From: Bicyclus anynana
Lineage: Eukaryota; Arthropoda; Insecta; Lepidoptera; Nymphalidae
Direction of reading: 5' to 3'
Assembly (NCBI RefSeq): GCF_947172395.1
Contig: NC_069095.1
Location: 13,949,321 to 14,013,320 of the forward strand
Length of the DNA stretch: 64,000 nt
Position 1 is the stretch's first letter. Every line of letters begins with the position of its first letter. The notes under the pieces were generated by a model that was not told the DNA's origin, ran no database searches, and saw nothing but the letters and a program-made list of their open reading frames with translations. The position numbers were made by a program, and so were the translations under genes. Shown one piece after another: positions 56,328 through 64,000 of the stretch.

Positions 56328-59300
56328 TTTTCTTGGGCTTCTTGGGGTTCCGCGAGCGGCTCTTGGCCTTGCACAGCGGGCAGATGGGCGCGTTGCGGTG
56401 GATCTGCTGGTGGCACGACAGGCAGGACTTCATGGGCGGCGGCTGCTGCCTGCACAAGCGGGGGGTGAGGCGAGCGACGCGCCACGGGGCGGCGACGCGG
56501 GCCCGACTCTCACGTCCGACGCGCCCCAGGCTCGACTCCCGATTGCGATCGGTGGACAACAGTGTCGGCTCTCAAGTCAGAGCTGAACCGATCAAGAGCG
56601 GGAGTCACCGGAGGCCCGCGAGCGCGTCATCTTACAAAAGATCGTGTCTGTCCTGTGGCCCAAGTTGCGCGCCACGACATCTCTCAGGAAGACAAATGTA
56701 CCGCTCTGTCGCGCAACGAAACGCAAGAGAGCGATGTGGCTGTCGGTTGATTAAAGTGTTTTTCAGATAGCATGGGTACAGTGACAGTTTCCTTATGACG
56801 TTCATAATACGTGCTACTATCGTCAATCTCGGCAAACTGTCAAGAGTAAAACGAACAGTCACCGTACCCATGCTATCTGAAAAACACTTCTTGTCGACAC
56901 AATGTCGCTCGCATCAGCGCACGTCAGGCGCACTGGTCCGACATCCCACTGCAGGTTTCAAACAGTCATGGAGTATTATAATCAAAATATATTTTTGTGT
57001 AAACAGACGCTATAGATCTCTATCAAAATATGTCCTCTAGTATTTTTAATTAAATTAAAAAGTAAAAAATAGTTATTTACAAGTGGAGGCCTATTTCCGT
57101 AAAATGTTTAACATCTGTCAGTGGTCGGTGACGCAGCACTTTCCAAAGAGTCATCGTCATTACAATATAAATATATTAGAAGTAATATATAAGAAAATGT
57201 TGGATATTATTTAAGTTTTTCATAAACAGCTGGCAACCCTCATTTGCGGTGAAAATGTAGAATGCCCTTCCGGCGTCTGACACGTATAATTTGTGCATCT
57301 TCAAGGCAACAGTGAATAGGCATCTTCTAGGCAAGCGCGCTTCATCTTAGACCTCATCATTACCATCCATCAGGCTTGATTGTGGTCAAGCGTAAGCCTA
57401 TACTTCATAAAAAAAAAGACTTTTACATGGACAGAGGTAGTTATCGTTTACAAATTGAAATAAATAAGCATTCAATTTGATACAAGTACGTAAGTATAAT
57501 TAATGAATATATACGTCATTGAGGACAAATTGCAACAAAATATTACTCGCTCACACTGCTACTATCACTTATAACTTCTCTACAGATCCATCTATGAAAT
57601 AGAATGCAGTTCATTCTTATGTTATGGTAAGTCAGATTCTTTCCAAAAAGTCGATTAATTTTAATTTAATTACAAATACTAGCAGTCTTATTTTATGATG
57701 GGCAACTTTGCCAAAACGTATAGTACCTTTTATAAATGAATAAAAAAATATATTTGAGGCCAGACGTAACGCAGTGCGATGTGGGAGCAGCCGAGCACGA
57801 CTGTCGGTCGACTGAGCAAACCAAGAGCACCAAACAAAACGAAGCGCATTACAAACAAGCGTAAAACAATACAACATAACGTACAACACAAGCGTGCGCC
57901 GGCCGCGCGCCACCGTGCGCCAAACGTCGGCTCCGCGTGCGCGTGCGCCGTGAGCCTGCTGCGACCTCAGACCACACAGCAACCAGACTGAGTCTTTGCA
58001 TAACCAAAGTACTGAAGCCGGTGAAACCCATTAAGACAACCGAATATAATAACTTTTTTCATAATTTGTATTTCAAAATTTAACACTAACAACAATTACG
58101 TAAATTAAGATTGTCAAAACAATAATTACCAATAAAAACATACTCCATCATATTTCTTTAGTTTTTGTGAACAATTTTTAAAATATTTAAAAACATAAGA
58201 CACTTTTTCTTGAATAATATAGAAAATTACTAATGCGACGGTTCGTGTCGTGTCGACTAACTCGAGAATGTATTACTTTTCGAATTTTGTATTTGGAGCG
58301 GCTACGACACCGTCGTGTGCCGTGCGCTCCATTGTATATTATTGATTAGTCTGTGCCTCAGACTAAATACATAAGGATCAGTATCGCATTCAAATACACA
58401 AACAAAATTGTCCGTAACTTTTGAGCACAACAAGCTTAGATCAGGTATATGTCTGTATACCTAATCTAATAATACTAAATTAGACGTCGTTGACCATTTT
58501 TTACACCATTCAACTACACAAAGAGGTATCTCGGAGTTCATAAACCGACAAATACGATTACAACAATTACACAGTTTTTATAATCGCATTAGATCGTTGA
58601 TCTTTGCCAGAAAAGTAACGTCTAAAGTGTTATTCAGATAGCATCTATAGGGCGAGTCGCCCGTATGACGTTCATAATACGTACTATTAACGTGTCTCGC
58701 TGCGAACTCTCAAGAATGAAACGAACTGTCACCCGCACCATCCTACATGAAGCGAACTAAAGCGAGTCAGGTTCTCATGTAATTAGTCTGAGGCTGTGAC
58801 GGAACTACACAGCGGGCCACGAGTTTGGCGCATACCATGTACAGATGTCCAGAAGCAAGATACACGCAGGGGGTTAAAGAAAAGTTCGTTTGTAATGTAG
58901 TCACGTCGAGCCTGGTCATTTCTGATATAATCAATCAAGATATAAGAGTTTTTATAAAACAACCCGAATTTCAACGAAGTCAATTATGCTGCATTTCAAT
59001 TATTCAATTCAAGTCAATTATTATTTTATGTTTTCTGATAAACAAATAATTATAAAAAAATATCATTAGCAAGAAAACACTGCTTTTTTTATTTTATTTT
59101 TTTTCCGGATTCCGAACATATTATGAGTTAAAGTAAAAAAACAAGTATTATTTGACAAAAATAATCATGTTCTAGGTCATTAAATATTAAGATTAATAAT
59201 AATAGGGTTTTGTATTCTATTTTGTATTTCATTAACATAAATGAAAAAAAAGTTGGAATGTGCGAAGTTTAATATTTTTTCATTTGAACATTCGGGTCCC

Positions 59301-62300
59301 ATAATTTTTACCAGCAACTTCGTAACTACAAAGAGTAGTTTTATACCGATTTATATACCTTGATGAGTAAAGTACAAGTTTTTAAACAGACGGTACACTT
59401 CAGTTTTATATTTTTTTTAATCTTGATGAAAGAGAAATAATAATTGCATTCAAAACTTCTTCAACAAAACAAATAAAACGGTATTTGTGAAAATAGTATC
59501 ATATTCAATACCATATTGGTAATTTATTCAGTAATGTTCAACAAAAATCAGATCTTTAAAATCTTAATTTCAGCAGCTACAGAATTGAATAAATTGATTC
59601 AAAACAGAATTTTTTTTAAAAATACAAAAAAAAAAATATAACTTTTTCACAGTAGGTATTTGTTCAAAACTAATCAAATTAATATTTGGTTAATTAGGTG
59701 GTGTATCTACCATTTGCGTTTTATACATTAATAATGAGACATCCTGCATATAATAAATGTTAATTGTTTATCAATAAACAACATGATAATAAACAAAATG
59801 CAGAATAGTTCACTACAAGGGTTGTTTTATAAAAACTCTTAAATCTCGATTATCTCAAAAATTATGGTTTCAGACATGGCATTATACATGACTAAATTGG
59901 AATCCCCCTGCAAGGAATGTATCCTGTTTCCAAACAAGCTGTATAACTTGAGCTGCTCGTGTGGACAGCGTTGTCTGAGGCTGCGGCGCGCGGCCGGGCG
60001 GGGGGGCGCGGGAGGGCGCGGGAGAGCAACACAAGAAGGAACCGAACCTCAGCGAGACGGTAAGGAAATCTTGTTCGAGAGCAGACCTGAACGCGGGCGG
60101 CGGCGGCGGCGGCTTGCGCGGCGCCGGCGCCAGGAACGCGCCGCGCGCGGGCGCCGCCGCCGGGAAGCGGCTGCAACACAAGCGGACCGTCAGGGACTGA
60201 CTCATCCGAGGGCCATCCCTCTCGGCGTCCACTCACTCGGGGGTGATGGGGCTGCCCTCCTCCTCGTGCAGGTCGGGCAGGCGCTCCAGGCCCAGGCACT
60301 GGCGCCGCAGCAGGTCCACCTCCGTCTTGAGCGGGCGGTAGTCCTCGTGCAGGCGCGACGCGTTGGACAACTTGCGCGACATGCTCTCCTCTGTCTGCTT
60401 GATCACCGTCTCCATCTGTAATGTGGAGCGTTGCTGCGATCAACACAGATCGTCTCAGGATTTTAAAACTAAACCAGTTACGAGTTAAATTGACTTTGAA
60501 TTTTTTTATTATATAGTTCAATTTTGTCAGATTACAACCATTTATTAATTAGTTACCCAGCTTAACAATAAATTGACTTCAAAGTCCAGAACCAGTGAAG
60601 TTACAGTAGGTGAACGAACGAACGTCCACGAACATGAATTTCAAACGCGAAGTTGCACAGCATCATACTTTACCAACTTTACTGTGCATCAACCTGCCAG
60701 TTTTACCCATAGCTATGAAACCATCTCTGTCCTGTGCAACTGGAGAGTGGATAGTTGAATAAGGCAGGGCATCAAATAATAAACATAAAGTCACTCTTTT
60801 AAATGTGTGTCTACTTTAAGATAAAAGTTTTTAATATCATTGGATTTGTAGTGCTAAATAAATAGAGCAACCCATTACATTTCACTGTAAATCAAGTTTA
60901 CCATGTGGCTGTGGCTGTAAAGAACACAAACAAAGCTCACTAGTGCTCCGCCACACACAGCTGCAGACACAACAAACACTGCTACACAGCACACCTGTTG
61001 TTTACACTATTCCTGTACTTCCCCTATGCGCCGACCTCTGTTGATGTCTATATTATATACAATATATTTTACCTCAACATACTTTCAACTTGTTTGCTAC
61101 AAATGACCGTATATAATAATAATATTTTACAGGAGAAGATTCTTGATGTGCTATTATATTGACACTTGACATAAATAATTATTAGGAACTAGCCGACGCC
61201 CGCGACTTCGTCCGCGTGAAACTCGATGTCAACTTTCAACTACCCCTATCCTACCCCTACCCCACTTCTCTGGTTGATTTTTTACACCTTGTGTCCGAAA
61301 AACCCAAATATCTTACTGAACACTATTTTTGTCCAAAATAAAATTTAGCCTATGTTAATGATTTTAAACTTATGATTTTAGCCTATGTTACTTGTGGATA
61401 ATATAGCTTTCGAATGGTGAAAGAATTTTTAAAATCGGTCCAGTAGTTTTTGAGCCTATTCATTACAATCAAACAAACAAACATACAAACAAAGTTTTCC
61501 TCTTTATAATATTAGTATAGATTAAATTATTTTATGACAACAATTTTACTGTCTTTATTCAAGGACTTTTTTTACCTTCAGGCATTCGTGATTTTGCTTA
61601 GATAAAAAATTACTTAATTTTCTTTTTTACAACAAAACTAAAATGACAGCTACAAAGTGCACACAATTAATTTAGAAATGAGTGATTATTATTAAGCGAG
61701 TTCTGCATCCCAGTCGCATTAAAGTAACCTTGCTAAAACAGGTCTCCTGCCTTATTAAAATTCTTGCCTTTCCAATGACTCTCCCAGATCAAAGTAACTT
61801 AGTATGCATAGCATAGCAAGATTTTTCAGTGAGCAAGGTGAGGCAATAGGAACAGCAAGACATGTGTTGGTTGGATGCAAGGTGCTTCTAGATAGGGGTC
61901 TTTACTCGCATCATCATGATAGAGTACTTCAAATTATATGTGAAGCTATAAGCCTTTCAGTAGCTACAGCCCAAAAAGCATTGACTACAAATAAAAGACT
62001 CATTAACATTGTCAAAGCAGGTTCAATAACAAATTCATCTAGTAAGCCTTACTCAATCTTAGGTTCTGCACCTGATTGGACTTTATGAATGGATAGTTGT
62101 TAGTCGGTACCCTGTCGAAGTAGGTGTGAGAGGATTACCAGCAAAATCTCTCTAAAACTTGCTAGTAGCTAGTAGCTAGTTCTATATTAGAATGGGTAAC
62201 CAAAGCTGCTCTAATAATATCTTACCAAATTTGGTTAGGCAGGGAGAACAACATAAGCGGAGGAGGGGAGTGTTAATCGATTGTCAAGGAATTCCTTAGC

Positions 62301-64000
62301 CCTACATCCAGTGGCCACAAGTCCTGGACTTTGCTCAGAGTTTTTCTCTCTACCACGCTATGGACCCAGCACCGACATGGTGAAACCATGGATTGCTAAG
62401 ATATGTCTCAATACGGTCAAAAATGACTTAATGTATAATATTTTACTTGGAAATACTATTCCGTATTAACTAATGTTGCTTGCACTACAAAACCCTTTTA
62501 CACTTACAATGAAGATGTTCCTGTCAGTTTCTAAAAAATAGTTTCATAAACTATGCAAATAGTAGATAATCTAAGCAAAGTATTGTTTTCAAATCTAACT
62601 TTTTTTCAACTTGCACACTTCAGCTAAGCTAGATAAGTAGATTACAACATTTGTTAATCCAGATTCCAGAGTAAAATATAATTTTTCAGCCAAATTGCTT
62701 CAGTAGCCTAAGTGTAAAGAAGGAACAAACATACACACTTTCACACAGTTTGTGCTTAATTTAAATATGTATTTTGTAGAATAATAAATAAATAAATAAC
62801 ACTTACACACAAACTAAAAAGTCATTTGATTGGATTTGGTCCAGAGACTGATCGCCGATAGACAAAGAAACAAGAGAAAAAAAAAACTTTCACAAACATT
62901 TGCCTTTTTAGTATTAATGTGAGTTTACCCTTTCAAAATATCACTATCTTTTAACACATGCAATAAAACTGTTGCCCACTCTAATTTATAGAGTCGTATG
63001 CATTATGGTACAAAACGGTTTATCCTCCCTGATGAAATTAATGAAATCATCACTTCAAAAATCCTAAAAATATAAATTTGTAATTGCTTAAAAAGTAATA
63101 CCCTTGGTGTCTACAAGTAAAGGCGCAAGGGTAGCAGCAAATGTTCTCACCGCGTTGATGTCAGCATGTATCTGGCGAAGCTCCTCCACGTGGCTCATCT
63201 TCTCCTGCTGCAGCAGCTCCATCTCGCGCTTGTACTGTGCCAGGCAGCGCCCCTCCTGGTCCCCGCTGCGCACCTCGTTCAGGATGCTGCGCTTCAGTCG
63301 CTCCAGAGTGATGGTTTTGTTCCTACAGCATTCCCGCAACACCAAATCCATCATCAAAACAAAATCGAAAGTGCGACAGTGTAGCAGATCTAAAAGTTTC
63401 ACACTTGGACACAGCACACATGCAAGAGCAACACTAAGCTATTTAAATTACAGAATTGTCATTTAAATATTACCTGAATAGGTAAGGTGCATTTCTAATC
63501 TAATGGAAGTGCATGATTACGAAACAATTGGTATTAGAAACGCATCTTAGAGTTACTATCGTTTAGCTTCAGAATCTCGACACCGATTTGGCAAACGTGA
63601 TTTAGGTACTATAATCCAGATGAACGTAAGCGATCATCCGTAGATGATATGGGCTGACCGCGGAATCGCAGTGCGCAAAGAAAGAAATATTAGCAAGTAA
63701 CGGAATTCGAACCGATGACTCGTGTTCATCATCAGTGGTGCGCCTTCTCACTTCTCCAACGTACCTACTTAAATTTGGTACGTTTTATTTAGTGGAACCT
63801 TCCCAACTTTTAGGCAAACAGGATATAAAATAGTATGCAATCTATTGCTGAATAGCAAATCATTTCTAAGCTAGGAATTAATATTGTGCCAAGTGTTTAT
63901 TGATCGAGTCTACAGGTGCAAACTGCAAATGCTATGCGACTTTACCTGATTTCTTTCATAGCTTCTAATTTGTGATATATTTCCCTTTCGTTCTCTGCTG
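56323..64000 (-). CDS. ZC4H2: Zinc finger C4H2 domain-containing protein, 5' end just beyond window
   Basis: Conserved coiled-coil and zinc-finger protein; the vertebrate homologue acts in neural and motor development and stabilises RNF220 ubiquitin ligase. Exons 64000-63946, 63322-63151, 60415-60237, 60170-60087, 56449-56323 join in phase to about 205 residues (human 224). Exon 1 encodes EREIYHKLEAMKEIR, so only the first few codons lie outside. The coiled coil covers EKMSHVEELRQIHADIN and RLHEDYRPLK...LERLPDLHEEE. A Pro/Ala-rich linker varies from the vertebrate form. The zinc finger is CLSCHQQIHRNAPICPLC, followed by the basic tail KAKSRSRNPKKPKKK. Intron 3 is 66 bp; introns 2 and 4 carry transposon remnants. 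Confidence 0.96.
56754..56889. mobile_element. Palindromic MITE, AAGTGTTTTTCAGATAGCATG family, full copy
   Basis: 136 bp; the left end AAGTGTTTTTCAGATAGCAT is exactly reversed at the right, extending through GGGTAC.GTGACAGTT. Diverged copies: 4593-4735 and 58625-58750. No target duplication was found. ZC4H2 intron 4. Confidence 0.85.
57225..57420 (+). mobile_element. LINE 3' terminal fragment
   Basis: AGAATGCCCTTCCGGCGTCT, GAATAGGCATCTTCTAGGCA and GATTGTGGTCAAGCGTAAGC then poly(A). I recall this as a common lepidopteran LINE 3' end (coding WNALPAS...VNRHLLG). ZC4H2 intron 4. Confidence 0.7.
57975..58440. repeat. Dispersed ~500-bp repeat, copy B
   Basis: Counterpart of 5060-5560 in the same orientation, in ZC4H2 intron 4. 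It includes CATACTCCATCATATTTC and TTAGTTTTTGTGAACAATTT and GTATTTGGAGCG...GTGTGCCGTGCGCTC. Confidence 0.65.
58625..58750. mobile_element. Diverged MITE copy, AAGTGTTTTTCAGATAGCATG family
   Basis: AAGTGTTATTCAGATAGCAT, then TATGACGTTCATAATACGTA and AATGAAACGAACTGTCACC, in the order of the full copy at 56754-56889; the right end is degraded. Confidence 0.7.
58760..60086. other. ZC4H2 intron 4, right part
   Basis: AT-rich to about 59940, then CG-rich next to exon 4. No gene or named repeat. Confidence 0.4.
61189..61521 (-). mobile_element. Helitron-like non-autonomous element, 333 bp, TC...CTAG
   Basis: On the minus strand it starts TCTATACTAATATTATAAAG at 61521 and ends GGGCGTCGGCTAG at 61189; flanking bases are A before and T after. 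The interior has TTTTTGAGCC...GACCGATTTTAAAAATTCTT reversed, as in other copies. ZC4H2 intron 2. Confidence 0.72.
61800..62270 (+). mobile_element. LINE C-terminal fragment, decayed
   Basis: A 94-codon frame encodes ARHVLVGCKVLLDRGLYSHH followed by DRVLQIICEAI, the region after the CCHC-like Cys/His motif of some LINE reverse transcriptases; further on RYPVEVGVRGLPAKSL continues in the same style with stops. ZC4H2 intron 2. Confidence 0.65.
62271..63150. other. ZC4H2 intron 2, right part
   Basis: 62640-62760 resembles a reversed Helitron-like 5' half (AGCCAAATTGCTTCAGTAGCC). Otherwise AT-rich with nothing recognised. Confidence 0.4.
63695..63772 (-). mobile_element. SINE tRNA-like head
   Basis: The minus strand has GTTGGAGAAGTGAGAAGGCG and the B-box GGTTCGAATTCC about 30 bp on. 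No acceptor-stem pairing or CCA-ready end, so a real tRNA is unlikely. ZC4H2 intron 1. Confidence 0.55.

Noticed and set aside
55952..56586. Open frames of 140-177 codons in the CpG-rich block and over ZC4H2 exon 5
   Set aside because: They are compositional frames in GC-rich DNA; the exon's true frame carries the zinc finger and no family match is seen in the others.

Overview
The window is nuclear DNA of a moth or butterfly (Lepidoptera). Three things point there: multi-exon genes with GT-AG introns; cathepsin L genes of the lepidopteran type (a HNKGLYG-like linker between pro-region and mature enzyme); and dense tRNA-headed SINEs, LINE 3' ends, MITEs and TC...CTAG elements of the kind common in lepidopteran genomes. 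No prokaryotic, organellar or viral gene is visible. Family assignments come from recalled protein families, not from searches.

Layout. 403-7035 (minus): 5' ten exons of a protein phosphatase 6 regulatory subunit (SAPS domain), running off the left edge, with a 60-bp minisatellite in one intron. 8434-11727 (minus): complete DEAD-box helicase DDX10 in three exons. 13978-23236: decayed THAP-domain P-element-type transposase, split by a 6.7-kb GC-AG intron filled with younger transposons (mariner remnant, head-to-tail Helitron-like array, nested MITEs). 24426-27341: intact Jockey/CR1-type LINE ORF. 29603-40377 and 42849-50957 (plus): two tandem cathepsin L genes, six coding exons each, identical intron phases. 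The first has all catalytic motifs; the second has a rebuilt active-site loop and a changed substrate-pocket motif. 50958-56322: gene-poor and repeat-rich, with several palindromic MITEs. 56323-64000 (minus): ZC4H2 in five exons, lacking only its first codons past the right edge.

How they work together. PP6 regulatory subunit, DDX10 and ZC4H2 are unrelated conserved housekeeping or developmental genes. The cathepsin pair is the only functional cluster: one canonical lysosomal/digestive protease and one divergent copy that has kept its reading frame over 348 codons while changing residues around the active site. Nothing supports a multi-gene system in the bacterial sense. The most unusual points are the divergent cathepsin, the hAT insertion ending 17 bp before its exon 2, a 42-bp repeat that extends the first cathepsin's frame into an intron, and the transposon-filled P-type pseudogene.
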